A DNA stretch of 64,000 nt from Sulfitobacter sp. W027 (GTDB taxonomy: Bacteria; Pseudomonadota; Alphaproteobacteria; Rhodobacterales; Rhodobacteraceae), in assembly GCF_025143985.1 (NCBI RefSeq), contig NZ_CP083564.1, positions 1,613,501 through 1,677,500 of the forward strand. The letters run 5' to 3'. The notes beneath the pieces were generated by a model, which was not told the DNA's origin, made no database searches, and was given only the letters and a program-made list of their open reading frames with translations. The position numbers and the translations under genes are program-made. Below, one piece after another: positions 25,675 to 34,718 of the stretch; within the stretch, counting starts at the first letter, position 1, and each line of letters begins with the position of its first letter.

Positions 25675-26705
25675 GTATCCTCGAAAACACCTGGGATGGA
25701 TTGCGGCGCGGCATCAAGCCAGCCGGGCGTCGGCAGCCCCTTCTCGCGCAAAAACTCTGGGTTAAAGAGCTTGGACTGATAGCGCGTGCCAAAGTCACAA
25801 AGCACGGTGACGATCGTATGCCCCGGCCCCATTTCTTTCGCCATGCGCATGGCGCCTGCGACGTTCACGCCAGAAGAAGCGCCAAGGCAGAGCCCTTCGT
25901 TTTCCAGCAGGTCAAAGACCACCGGCAGGGCTTCTTCGTCAGAGATGTTATAGCTATAATCCGGCTTGAACCCTTCGAGGTTCGCGGTGATCCGCCCCTG
26001 CCCGATGCCTTCGGCGATGGAACTGCCTTCGGACTTCAACTCGCCTTCGGTATAAAAACTGTGCAGCGCCGCGCCATCGGGATCGGCCAGCGCGATCTTC
26101 ACGCCCTTAGGCTGAAGCGCCATGGCAACGCCGACCAATGTGCCACCCGAGCCTACGGCGCAGCAGAAACCATCTACCTTGCCGCCTGTCTGTTCCCAGA
26201 TCTCGGGGCCTGTCGTCTCGATATGCGCCTGCCGGTTGGCGGTATTGTCGAACTGGTTGGCCCAGATCACCCCTTCGGGCGTGGTCTTAGCCAGTTCCTT
26301 TGCCAAACGCTCGGAATAGCGGACAAAGTTGTTGGGGTTTTTATAAGGAGCTGCGGGCACCTGCACCAGTTCTGCACCGGCAAGGCGCAGCATGTCTTTC
26401 TTCTCCTGAGATTGCGTCTCAGGGATGACGATGACGGTTTTGAACCCCATCGACGCGCCAACCAGCGCCAGCCCGATGCCAGTGTTGCCGGCCGTGCCTT
26501 CGACAATGGTGCCGCCGGGCTTCAACTCGCCCCGCGCAATAGCATCGCGAATGATGAACAGCGCCGCGCGGTCTTTGACCGACTGACCGGGGTTCATGAA
26601 TTCCGCTTTGCCCAAGATTTCGCAGCCGGTCTCTTTGCTCGCGCCGCGCAGCCGGATCAGCGGTGTGTTTCCAATGGCCTCGGCCAGATCTTTTGCAACC
26701 TGCAT
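25671..26705 (-). CDS. cysK: Cysteine synthase A, PLP-dependent
   Basis: The 344-residue enzyme makes cysteine from O-acetylserine and sulfide. The PLP lysine is Lys44 in NPGQSVKDRA; the substrate loop EGTAGNTGIGLA and the phosphate-binding GSGGTLVG are present. Compared with E. coli CysK it is about 20 residues longer at the C-terminus. It lies downstream of trgA and trgB, an arrangement reported as a tellurite-resistance locus in Rhodobacter sphaeroides, where CysK contributes to resistance. The ATG at 26705 follows trgB by 13 bases. Confidence 0.93.
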   Translation of the reverse strand: MQVAKDLAEAIGNTPLIRLRGASKETGCEILGKAEFMNPGQSVKDRAALFIIRDAIARGELKPGGTIVEGTAGNTGIGLALVGASMGFKTVIVIPETQSQEKKDMLRLAGAELVQVPAAPYKNPNNFVRYSERLAKELAKTTPEGVIWANQFDNTANRQAHIETTGPEIWEQTGGKVDGFCCAVGSGGTLVGVAMALQPKGVKIALADPDGAALHSFYTEGELKSEGSSIAEGIGQGRITANLEGFKPDYSYNISDEEALPVVFDLLENEGLCLGASSGVNVAGAMRMAKEMGPGHTIVTVLCDFGTRYQSKLFNPEFLREKGLPTPGWLDAAPQSIPGVFEDT

Positions 26706-26718
26706 GTTTGCCCCCAGT

Positions 26719-27852
26719 TCATGTTCCGTCCGGTTTAGCTGTCGTGCCTTCGGACCTCAAGCGTTCGCGGTGACGGGCCAGCCAATAGGCGCTTGCCACC
26801 AATGGCGCATTGGCCAGCGCCTGCGCATCAGCCAAAGCCATAAGATCGTCAAAGGACATCAGATGCGAACGGATATCCTCGCCCTCGGCGGCCAAACCGC
26901 CCGTGCCGATGATATGATCCGGTAAATCCGCCAATCCCACGAAAATGTGAAAAAATTCCGTCGCATTGCCGGGCGAGGCATAGACGTTGCCCACCGATTC
27001 CAAGACGCTCAGCGTGATTCCGGCCTCTTCCTGCGCCTCACGCCGCGCGGCGGCCTGCGGTGTTTCGCCGGGATCGACATGGCCCGCAATGGGCTCTAAC
27101 TGCCAGCAGGTGTGATCGCCTCGGGCCAGTGGCCCCATGCGGATTTGCTCAACCAGCAGCACGCGGTCGCGCAGCGGATCATAAGGCAGCACCAGCGCCG
27201 CATCCGCGCCGATGAAAACCGCGCGGTCAATCTGCGGGGATATGCCGCCGTCAAAGGTCTCATGGCGCAGCGAGATTTCATCAAGGGCGAAGAATTTTGC
27301 GTAAACGCGGCTGCGATCAGTCACCTTAATCTTGCCGTTAAGGGTCAGCGGATCATGGGCACCCTGCTCTGCCAGCACCTGCTGATGGGCGCGGCGGCGG
27401 ATCATCGGGAACATCGCGTCAACCTCGGCCCGGGGACGTTTGCCCATATAGCTCATCACCTCTCGTGCCGCGTTGCACGAGAGCGCGGACCAATCGGCCT
27501 CCCACTGTGCGAGCGACCACGGCCCCTGCGCCGTCCAGCGCCCCGGCTGCGGCAGATAGACCTCGGCCGCCTGCCCCTCTGCCAGCGTCACCGGCACCAG
27601 ATCATAATCGAACGCGCCTTCATAGAAATCGAGCCGCGCGAAATCATCCGCGCTGAGCCCCTGCACCAGCAAGCCTTCGGCCTGCGCCCCTTCGCAAACT
27701 TCTATCGTGGGGAACGGCCCCTCCGCTGCGGCAGAGACGCGGTAGCCGGGCAAACTCGCCTCGCTGAGATCAATCGCCCCAGCGGGGCGGCCCAGTACAA
27801 GCTCCAGCAGCGGCAGATACCGCAAAGTTCCGTAGATAAACAAATGTCGCAT
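26719..27852 (-). CDS. trgB: TrgB: gamma-glutamylcyclotransferase-like domain fused to a Nudix hydrolase
   Basis: Two domains are fused in 377 residues. The first (about 1-110) is a GGCT/AIG2-like fold with the FIYGTLR motif. The second (about 170-365) is a Nudix domain of the ADP-ribose pyrophosphatase type with a full Nudix box starting GHVDPGE and ending REAQEEAGI. Rhodobacter TrgB is named for tellurite resistance; the chemical role is unproved. ATG 27852 (MRHLFIYGTLR) is chosen because it begins the fold and follows the trgA stop by five bases; a GTG at 27867 would overlap trgA. Confidence 0.85.
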   Translation of the reverse strand: MRHLFIYGTLRYLPLLELVLGRPAGAIDLSEASLPGYRVSAAAEGPFPTIEVCEGAQAEGLLVQGLSADDFARLDFYEGAFDYDLVPVTLAEGQAAEVYLPQPGRWTAQGPWSLAQWEADWSALSCNAAREVMSYMGKRPRAEVDAMFPMIRRRAHQQVLAEQGAHDPLTLNGKIKVTDRSRVYAKFFALDEISLRHETFDGGISPQIDRAVFIGADAALVLPYDPLRDRVLLVEQIRMGPLARGDHTCWQLEPIAGHVDPGETPQAAARREAQEEAGITLSVLESVGNVYASPGNATEFFHIFVGLADLPDHIIGTGGLAAEGEDIRSHLMSFDDLMALADAQALANAPLVASAYWLARHRERLRSEGTTAKPDGT

Positions 27853-27857
27853 GGGAG

Positions 27858-28298
27858 TTAGGACCACCGATTATGGGCAAATTCGGTCAGCAGACCAGAG
27901 ATCACGGCACCCACTACAAGCGCTACGCCCATGGGTACAGTGGCAATCATCACGCCGAACTCAGCCCCAATCTGGAAAATGGCGACGATGGCCTCAAAGG
28001 GATCATCATAGCGATTGCGCAAGGCGAGACGGACCATCTCATTCGCAGCCTGCAAGAAAATTGCCCAGAGCATCAGCACAAAGACTCCGGCCAGACCGTT
28101 GTTGATCGCCGCCGTAGTTCCCCGCCCGGCCCGCCTGCCCATCACACGCCAGCCGACCAGAAGGCCCAGAACCATGTTGAGCGGCAGGAAGTACCCGAAA
28201 TCTGTGCTTTCCGGCATTAAGGGCACGACCATTCCCGACAGGATAAAGGCCAGCACCGCGAGCGAGATCGCTGCCATAAGTCGTGCACCAGTCGGCAT
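27858..28298 (-). CDS. trgA: TrgA-family membrane protein (tellurite-resistance associated)
   Basis: The 146-residue protein has about four hydrophobic helices (near 7-27, 37-52, 70-88 and 112-137) and no catalytic motif. The TrgA family is largely restricted to Rhodobacterales and lies upstream of trgB. It was described with trgB as a tellurite-resistance operon in Rhodobacter sphaeroides, and its natural role is unknown. It is followed at once by trgB and cysK. Confidence 0.82.
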   Translation of the reverse strand: MPTGARLMAAISLAVLAFILSGMVVPLMPESTDFGYFLPLNMVLGLLVGWRVMGRRAGRGTTAAINNGLAGVFVLMLWAIFLQAANEMVRLALRNRYDDPFEAIVAIFQIGAEFGVMIATVPMGVALVVGAVISGLLTEFAHNRWS

Positions 28299-28333
28299 TT
28301 TCGGCTCCTAGCGGGGTCGGACCGCAGGGGCGG

Positions 28334-29545
28334 TCACACAGGTCGCCGTACCGTAATCTGCGTCACGTCGCAATTTCCACTGTCAAATGTCGCAGCGCAG
28401 GAAGTGAGGTAAAAATTCCACATCCGGCGAAAGCGCTCGTCAAAGCCAAGCGCGGTGATCTGATCCCATTTCGCGTTAAAGGTTTCGTGCCAGCGGCGCA
28501 GGGTGATGTCATAGCTTTTGCCAAACTCAATCGAGCGGTCCACGACCAGCCCCGCGCGTTCAACCTGCTGGCGCAGCACGGTTGGGCTGGGCAGCATGCC
28601 GCCCGGGAAGATATATTTCTGAATGAAATCCACGCCGCGTTTATAGACCTCCCACCGGCGGTCGGCGACGGTGATGATCTGCAAAGTCGCCGCTCGGCCC
28701 GGCTTCAGCCGCTGGTGGAGCGTGTCGAAATAGACCGGCCAGTATTTCTCGCCCACCGCCTCAAACATCTCGATGCTGGCAATGCCATCATAGCTCTCGG
28801 TCTCGTCGCGGTAGTCTTGCAGTTTGAAGGTCACGCGGTCCGACAGGCCCGCCTTGGCGATGCGGTCTTGCGCGTAGTTGAACTGCTCTTGGCTGATGGT
28901 CAGCGCCGTCACCTTCAACCCACGCTCGGCGGCGGCATATTCTGCGAAACCGCCCCAACCACAGCCGATCTCAAGCACATGATCGCCGGGCTGCACGCCC
29001 ATTTGGTCGACCATGGATTTGTATTTTGCCAATTGCGCCGCCTCCAAGGATTGCTGCGCGTCGCCCTCGAAAATGGCTGAGGAATAGGTCATAGTCTCAT
29101 CCAGCCAGAGACCGTAGAAGGCGTTACCCAAGTCATAGTGATAGCTGATGTTGCGCTTGGCCTGTTTGCGGTTGTTGCGTTGTAACCAGAAACGGAACTT
29201 CTCGAACTGGCGCAGCAGCCCTTGGCCGGGGAAACCGTCATAGACCGTCTCATTCCCCGCATGCACCAAATCCATGAAGGCTTGGAGGTCCGGCGTAGAC
29301 CACCATTCATCGAGATATGCGTCGCAAAAACCCAGATCGCCTTCGCGGATCAACCGGGCAAAGAGGTCATCGTTGTGAATATGCACCTCGGCCACCGGGC
29401 CGGGTTTCGCGCCTTCGGCCCGGAACGCGCGGCCATCGGGCAAGACGAAGTCGACCCGCCCATGCTGCATCGCCTGCGCCATGGCAAAGACCTGCGGAAA
29501 ATAGCGCGGCAGACCCTTCTGCCCCTCTGTTGTCGTCAGCTTCAT
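28334..29545 (-). CDS. cfa: Cyclopropane-fatty-acyl-phospholipid synthase family methyltransferase
   Basis: The 403-residue SAM-dependent enzyme has the SAM motif VLEIGCGWGGFAEYAA near residue 195 and the CFA marks NISYHYDLGNAFYGLWLD and MTYSSAIF. CFA synthases methylenate unsaturated phospholipid chains at the membrane surface, hardening membranes against stress. The N-terminal domain is of ordinary size. It lies 62 bases downstream of a photolyase gene on the same strand; in Rhodobacter sphaeroides, phr and cfa genes are neighbours in the singlet-oxygen response. Confidence 0.9.
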   Translation of the reverse strand: MKLTTTEGQKGLPRYFPQVFAMAQAMQHGRVDFVLPDGRAFRAEGAKPGPVAEVHIHNDDLFARLIREGDLGFCDAYLDEWWSTPDLQAFMDLVHAGNETVYDGFPGQGLLRQFEKFRFWLQRNNRKQAKRNISYHYDLGNAFYGLWLDETMTYSSAIFEGDAQQSLEAAQLAKYKSMVDQMGVQPGDHVLEIGCGWGGFAEYAAAERGLKVTALTISQEQFNYAQDRIAKAGLSDRVTFKLQDYRDETESYDGIASIEMFEAVGEKYWPVYFDTLHQRLKPGRAATLQIITVADRRWEVYKRGVDFIQKYIFPGGMLPSPTVLRQQVERAGLVVDRSIEFGKSYDITLRRWHETFNAKWDQITALGFDERFRRMWNFYLTSCAATFDSGNCDVTQITVRRPV

Positions 29546-29607
29546 ACCTCGGTTCCGTTCTTATTCTTGGCGCCTACTGTAACCGCAGGCTGCTGTTTCG
29601 CAAAAAT

Positions 29608-31029
29608 TTAAAAATCACGATTGCGATAGGCGTCCAGCGCCTGTTCGCGCCCTTCCGAAAGATCGACGATCGGGTCGGGATAGTCGTCATCCGGGCTGAG
29701 GCCCCAGCGGCGCGGAATGGCATCGAAATAGGCCAGCGCATCCTTGCTCGGGCTTGCCCGGCCCTCGGCGATCCAGCGGCGGGTATAGTCTCGGCCCTTG
29801 TCGAACCGATCAAGCTGGGTCTCGGGATTGAAAATGCGGAAGAACGGCGTCGCATCGGGGCCGGAGCCAGCCGTCCATTGCCAGCCCATCGCGTTGTTGG
29901 CCGGATCCCAGTCGATTAGGTGCTCTTCGAACCACTTTTGGCCGATCCGCCAGTGACACATGAGGTGTTTGGTCAGATAACTCGCCACGATCATGCGACC
30001 TCGGTTGTGCATCCGCCCTGTCACCTGCAATTCGCGCATGGCAGCATCGACGAAGGGCACGCCGGTGCGCCCCTGTTTCCACGCCAGCACCTCCGCGCGG
30101 CGCTCGTCCTCGTTCCACGGGAAAGCCTGCCATTCCTCGCGCCAGTTTTGATCAAGGATGCGCGGCGTGTGGTACATCAGATGATAGGCAAACTCGCGCC
30201 ATACGAGTTCTTTCAAAAAGGTCTCCGCTCCCCGCTTGCCCTCTTGCATCGCCCGTTGGCCTGCGTGCCAGCATTGCGCCGGGCTAATTTCGCCTAACGA
30301 CAGGTTTTCCGACAGGGCGGAGGTGCCATCTTCGCCCGGAATGTCGCGGCTTTCATCATAGCCTTCGACGATATGCGCGATGAAGGATCCCAGCCGCGCC
30401 TGCGCGGCGGCCTCTCCCAGACGGACATAGGGGCGCACCACATCACGCCCGCGCTGCATCGGGGCGTCCATCTGCCAATCGTCCAGCGTGTCGTTGTCGG
30501 GCCAGTCTTCGGGCGCGGCAATCTCGCTTGGGTTCGCCAAAGGCTCTGCCACATCGCGGCCCCGCACGGATTTCCAATAGGGGGTGAACACCTTGTAAAA
30601 GCTGCCGGTCTTGGTCTCGACCGTCCAAGGCTCAAACATCAGATGACCGGCAAAGCTGCAGGCCTCGACCCCATCTTCCTTCAGCGCATCCTTCACTTTG
30701 GTATCGCGTTCAATCGCGGCAGGATCGTAAAGGCGGCTCCAATAGACCGCCCCTGCCCCAGTTTGCTCAATCAGGTCGCGCAGAACGTTCAGTGCGTCCC
30801 CGCGGCGCAGGATCAAGCGGCTGCCCTTTTCTTTGAGCGTATCGCCCAGACAGGCCAAAGCCAGCCCCAGCCGAAACTTCGGTGCGGCCCCCAGAGCCTT
30901 TGACTGGTCGTCATGGATGAAAAGCGGGATCACCGGGCGGCCCGTCTTGCAGGCTGCCGTCAAGGCAGGCTGATCGCTCAGCCGCAGATCGCGCCGGAAC
31001 CACATGATAATGGGGGAATTTTCGCTCAC
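29608..31029 (-). CDS. phr: Deoxyribodipyrimidine photolyase (class I cryptochrome/photolyase family)
   Basis: The 473-residue flavoprotein repairs UV-made pyrimidine dimers with blue light. It has an N-terminal photoantenna domain beginning IIMWFRRDLRLSDQPAL and a FAD-binding C-terminal domain with GRMHNRGRMIVASYL and WQWTAGSGPDA-PFFRIFNP motifs. GTG 31029 (V/MSENSPIIMWF) is chosen because the frame upstream of it is unlike the family; an ATG at 31065 would add 12 residues. The start region is preceded by a striking inverted repeat. Confidence 0.9.
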   Translation of the reverse strand: MSENSPIIMWFRRDLRLSDQPALTAACKTGRPVIPLFIHDDQSKALGAAPKFRLGLALACLGDTLKEKGSRLILRRGDALNVLRDLIEQTGAGAVYWSRLYDPAAIERDTKVKDALKEDGVEACSFAGHLMFEPWTVETKTGSFYKVFTPYWKSVRGRDVAEPLANPSEIAAPEDWPDNDTLDDWQMDAPMQRGRDVVRPYVRLGEAAAQARLGSFIAHIVEGYDESRDIPGEDGTSALSENLSLGEISPAQCWHAGQRAMQEGKRGAETFLKELVWREFAYHLMYHTPRILDQNWREEWQAFPWNEDERRAEVLAWKQGRTGVPFVDAAMRELQVTGRMHNRGRMIVASYLTKHLMCHWRIGQKWFEEHLIDWDPANNAMGWQWTAGSGPDATPFFRIFNPETQLDRFDKGRDYTRRWIAEGRASPSKDALAYFDAIPRRWGLSPDDDYPDPIVDLSEGREQALDAYRNRDF

Positions 31030-31050
31030 GGTCGGGGCCTTGCTCCTAGG

Positions 31051-31087
31051 TTGACCCCGAAACATAGCGCCCCCGCAGCGGGGTCAA
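31051..31087. repeat. Inverted repeat before the photolyase start
   Basis: The arms TTGACCCCG (31051-31059) and CGGGGTCAA (31079-31087) are perfectly complementary with a 19-base spacer. The element sits between the stop of the PLP enzyme and the photolyase start and could be an operator or an mRNA hairpin. No U-tract follows, so it is not a standard terminator. Confidence 0.55.
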
Positions 31088-31090
31088 GGT

Positions 31091-32314
31091 TCAGAGCAGA
31101 TCATCCAGTGCATTCAGCAGTTTATCCATCTCGTCCTTGGTGGTGTAATGGGTGAAACTCAGGCGCAAAACGCCCTTGCTGTCATCCACCCCCATCGCAC
31201 TAAGCGCTCGGCCCGCATAGAAGGTGCCGCCACCCGCCATGATGCCTCGCTCGGCCAGCGCCTGCGCCATCTCGATCCCGGGCCGGTCAAGCGCAAGTGC
31301 CACCGTCGGCGCCCGCTTTTCCGCAACGCCGGGGCCGATTAGTCGCACCGAATTGCGCGCCGCCATCGCATCAAGCAGTGGTTGCAGCAAAGCCGTCTCC
31401 TGCGCGCGCATCGCGTCATGCACAGCGACACCGCGCGCTGTAGTATCGGCGCTGCCGCCGATATGATGAGCGTGGAAAGCGTCGATATAATCTGCCATGC
31501 CCGCACTGGCAGCGATCTGCGCGTGATCCGGCCCCGCCGGGGTGAAACGTTTGTACAGCACATCGCCGTTGAAGTGATGCGCTTGGTTCGGCAATAGCTC
31601 TGCCAGCGCGCGGCGAATGACCATCACGCCCTGATGCGGCCCAAAGGTTTTATAGGCTGAGAAGAGGTAAATGTCCGGCCCCAACGCCCCGACATCGGCA
31701 AAGCCGTGCGGCGCATAGGACACACCGTCAACGCAGACGAAGGCGCCAGCGGCATGGGCCAGCGCCGTGATCTCGGTCACCGGGTTGATCTCTCCCACCA
31801 CGTTGGAACAGTGCGGGAAACAGACCAGTCGGACCTTTTCGTCCAGAAGGTTTTCAAGGTCCGCCGGGTCCAGATGCCCGGTCTCCGAGTCGATCTGCCA
31901 CTCGCGGATTTCGATGCCCCGCTCGGCCAAGCGCCGCCACGGCCCTGTGTTGGCTTCGTGATCTTGGTTGGTCACGATGATCGCCTCACCGGGCTGCATC
32001 ATTTGCCCAAAGGCCTGCGCCAAGACGTAGGTGTTTTGCGTGGTCGAGGGGCCGAAACTCAGCTCTTCTGGGGTTACGCCAAGGATCGCGGCCATACGGT
32101 TGCGGGCCTCGTCCATCTCCTCCCCGCCCAGACGGCTCGCCTCATAGGGGGCGTAGGGCTGCACCTTTCGCTGGGTGTAGAAACGATGCAGCCGGTCAAT
32201 CACTTGGCGGCAGGTGTAAGACCCACCGGCGTTCTCAAAAAATGCCTGCCCCTGAAGGCTCGGCTCGGCGAAGGCGGGGAATTGGGCGCGGACCCAGTCG
32301 GAATCAATATGCAT
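31091..32314 (-). CDS. Class V aminotransferase (cysteine desulfurase-like PLP enzyme)
   Basis: The 407-residue enzyme has the class V fold with the PLP lysine in LFSAYKTFGPHQG and the preceding VDGVSYAPHGFADVGALGPD strand. Similar proteins are annotated as cysteine desulfurase-like or isopenicillin N epimerase-like; the substrate is not clear. I see no CsdA/NifS-type active-site cysteine loop that would settle it. ATG 32314 (MHIDSDWV) is preferred to a GTG five codons upstream. It may begin the transcription unit that continues through phr and cfa. Confidence 0.82.
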   Translation of the reverse strand: MHIDSDWVRAQFPAFAEPSLQGQAFFENAGGSYTCRQVIDRLHRFYTQRKVQPYAPYEASRLGGEEMDEARNRMAAILGVTPEELSFGPSTTQNTYVLAQAFGQMMQPGEAIIVTNQDHEANTGPWRRLAERGIEIREWQIDSETGHLDPADLENLLDEKVRLVCFPHCSNVVGEINPVTEITALAHAAGAFVCVDGVSYAPHGFADVGALGPDIYLFSAYKTFGPHQGVMVIRRALAELLPNQAHHFNGDVLYKRFTPAGPDHAQIAASAGMADYIDAFHAHHIGGSADTTARGVAVHDAMRAQETALLQPLLDAMAARNSVRLIGPGVAEKRAPTVALALDRPGIEMAQALAERGIMAGGGTFYAGRALSAMGVDDSKGVLRLSFTHYTTKDEMDKLLNALDDLL

Positions 32315-32359
32315 GGCGCGAAGGTCCACCGGGAGGCCGCTAAGGTCAAGCGGCTAAAG

Positions 32360-32386
32360 AAAAACGGCGGCCCCGAGGAGCCGCCG
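32360..32386 (-). terminator. Intrinsic terminator after the BCCT transporter
   Basis: On the minus strand CGGCGGC and GCCGCCG form a stem around an 8-base loop, and TTTTT follows. Confidence 0.82.
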
Positions 32387-32412
32387 CTGGAGAGTTCGCC
32401 AAGTGGGTCTGC

Positions 32413-34050
32413 TTAGCGGATTTTCCGCTCATCCTGCAGACCGCGGAAGATGCAGTAGCACATGAACAGCAAGAGCAGCGTAAACAGCAACCCGGTGGAG
32501 ATCACCATGGACTGCAGCGCCGCCAAGCCGCCGCCGATCAGCAAGGCGATGGCCACGGCACCTTCAAAGATGCACCAGAACACCCGCTGCGGCACTGGCG
32601 CATCGACCTTGCCGCCTGCAGTGATCGTGTCGATGACCAACGAGCCGGAGTCGGACGAGGTGACAAAGAACACCACCACCAGCACGATGCCGATGAACGA
32701 AGTGATTGATGAGAGCGGCAGTTGATCCAGCATCTTAAAGAGCTGCAGCGGCAAGCCAGCATCCTGTGCGCCAGTATAGCCGTCGTTCAGCACCTGATGG
32801 ATCGCAGTGCCGCCGAAGATCGACATCCAAAGCACGCAGACCAGCGAAGGGATCAACAGAACGCAAACGATGAATTCGCGCACGGTGCGGCCGCGGCTGA
32901 CGCGGGCGATGAACATGCCAACGAAGGGTGACCAGCTGATCCACCACGCCCAATAGAACGCGGTCCAACCTTGAGAGAAGTTCACGTCTTCACGGCCAAA
33001 GGGATTTGCCAGTGCAGGCAGATACTCAATGTAGGCCACCAGTGAGTCCCAGAAGAACGTCAGCAGGAACACTGTCGGCCCGACGATCAGCGTAAAGAGC
33101 GCCAGCAATGCCGCCAACCCCATGTTGATCTCACTCAGCACCTTCACACCACCATCAAGGCCGCGCAGAACCGAAATTAGCGCAATAGCAGTGATCAGCG
33201 AAATCAGCACAATCTCAGATGTGGTGCCAATCGGCACACCGAACAACTCGTTCAAGCCTGCATTCGCCTGTGTCGCACCCAGACCCAGCGATGTTGCCAG
33301 ACCAAAGAGCGTTGCAAAGACCGCGATGATGTCGATGATATGCCCGGGCCAGCCCCAGACACGCTCGCCCAATACCGGATAGAAGGCCGAACGGATCGTC
33401 AGCGGCAGACCTTTGTTATAGGTGAAAAGCGCCAGCGCCAGCGCGACGATGGCGTAGATCGCCCAAGGGTGCAGACCCCAGTGATAGATCGTCGCCGCCA
33501 TGCCAAGGCGCAGCGACCCGGCTTCGTCTCCTGTTGCGGCTCCCAATGGCGCCCAGTCGGTGCGAAGGCCGTTTTCAATCGTAGTCTCGCCCATTGAGGT
33601 CGAGAAGTGCGTCAGCGGCTCGGACACGCCATAGAACATCAGGCCGATGCCCATGCCTGCCGCGAAAAGCATCGCGAACCAGCCCAGATAGGTGTAATCC
33701 GCGACCGCCTCATTGCCGCCAAGGCGAACATTGCCGAAAGGCGTTACGATCAGCAAAAGCGCGAAGATCACCACCAGATCGGCGGCGCCAATCAGGAACC
33801 AGTCGAAATTTTTGGTTGTGAAATCAAACATGGCCGAGAAGACCCCGGCCGCCTGGTCTGGCAGAGCAATCGTATAGAAGACAAAGATCACCACCGCGAT
33901 CCCCGAAATCAGAAAGACCGGATTGTGAATATCCAGCCCGAACGGCCCGATTTGCCGTTCGATATTGTCTTGACCGATCTCATAATCGGTATCAATCACG
34001 TCCGCCTTGCCTTCAGGCTCGGGGATGCCGTGCGAAGTTGTATCGCTCAT
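32413..34050 (-). CDS. BCCT-family transporter (betaine/choline/carnitine type)
   Basis: The 545-residue membrane protein has about 12 helices and the BCCT core: GMGIGLMFYGVSEPL, the HWGLHPWAIYA segment and the tryptophan-rich FYWAWWISWSPFVGMFIARVSRGRT motif. These carriers import quaternary ammonium or sulfonium compounds such as glycine betaine, choline or DMSP using sodium or proton gradients. DMSP is tempting because dmdA and acuI are close by, but that is inference. ATG 34050 is chosen because GAGGGAA precedes it; the longer frame lacks family similarity. Confidence 0.9.
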   Translation of the reverse strand: MSDTTSHGIPEPEGKADVIDTDYEIGQDNIERQIGPFGLDIHNPVFLISGIAVVIFVFYTIALPDQAAGVFSAMFDFTTKNFDWFLIGAADLVVIFALLLIVTPFGNVRLGGNEAVADYTYLGWFAMLFAAGMGIGLMFYGVSEPLTHFSTSMGETTIENGLRTDWAPLGAATGDEAGSLRLGMAATIYHWGLHPWAIYAIVALALALFTYNKGLPLTIRSAFYPVLGERVWGWPGHIIDIIAVFATLFGLATSLGLGATQANAGLNELFGVPIGTTSEIVLISLITAIALISVLRGLDGGVKVLSEINMGLAALLALFTLIVGPTVFLLTFFWDSLVAYIEYLPALANPFGREDVNFSQGWTAFYWAWWISWSPFVGMFIARVSRGRTVREFIVCVLLIPSLVCVLWMSIFGGTAIHQVLNDGYTGAQDAGLPLQLFKMLDQLPLSSITSFIGIVLVVVFFVTSSDSGSLVIDTITAGGKVDAPVPQRVFWCIFEGAVAIALLIGGGLAALQSMVISTGLLFTLLLLFMCYCIFRGLQDERKIR

Positions 34051-34225
34051 TATCTGTTCCCTCTTATGATGACGGATCGCCCTACAAATGTACGACGTCC
34101 GTTCTTTTCGTCTGTGCAACAGGATAGAGGCTTGCGCCTATTGGGCAAGCTTTGCAGCCAAGCGTCTTGAGACACTTGGAGAAAACGACGTCTTGGCGTC
34201 CTGCTGCGACGTAGAAGAGAGGGGG

Positions 34226-34651
34226 TTACCCTGTCCCGAGCGCGGCTGCAATCGCATCGGCCTGTTCGCGGATCCGGTCCATGTCACCCTGCACCCCCGG
34301 CGGACGCAGACTATCGCCCGCATGACGGGGCAAGATGTGGTAATGCAGGTGGAAGACCTCCTGCCCGCCCGCAGCTTCGTTGAACTGCTGAACGGTAATC
34401 CCATCCGCGCCAAAGGCCCGTAGACAGCCATTGGCGACCTTTTGGACCGTGGCCATGCAATCGGCCAACTGAGTGGCGCTGGCATCAAGCATGTTGCGAC
34501 AGGGCGACTTGGGGATCACCAGACAATGCCCTTCAGCGCGCGGCATGATGTCCATAAAGCAATAGGTCTTGTCGTCTTCATAGACCTTGAAGCTTGGAAT
34601 TTCTTTGCGCAGGATCTTGGCGAAGATATTGTCGTCGTCATAGTCGGCCAT
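34226..34651 (-). CDS. HIT-family nucleotide-binding protein
   Basis: The 141-residue histidine-triad protein has the active-site motif HLHYHILPR and the Hint-like start DDDNIFAKILRKEIPSFKVYEDD. HIT proteins hydrolyse or transfer nucleotides from purine nucleotide conjugates; the substrate here is unknown. Two adjacent ATGs (34654 and 34651) follow AAGGAG; the second gives the better spacing. It lies 67 bases downstream of acuI on the same strand and may share its transcript. Confidence 0.9.
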   Translation of the reverse strand: MADYDDDNIFAKILRKEIPSFKVYEDDKTYCFMDIMPRAEGHCLVIPKSPCRNMLDASATQLADCMATVQKVANGCLRAFGADGITVQQFNEAAGGQEVFHLHYHILPRHAGDSLRPPGVQGDMDRIREQADAIAAALGTG

Positions 34652-34718
34652 CATGCTCTCCTTCTGGCGGTCGGGGCGGCGCGGTCCATTAACCACGCCG
34701 CCCTGTGCCAAGGCAATA

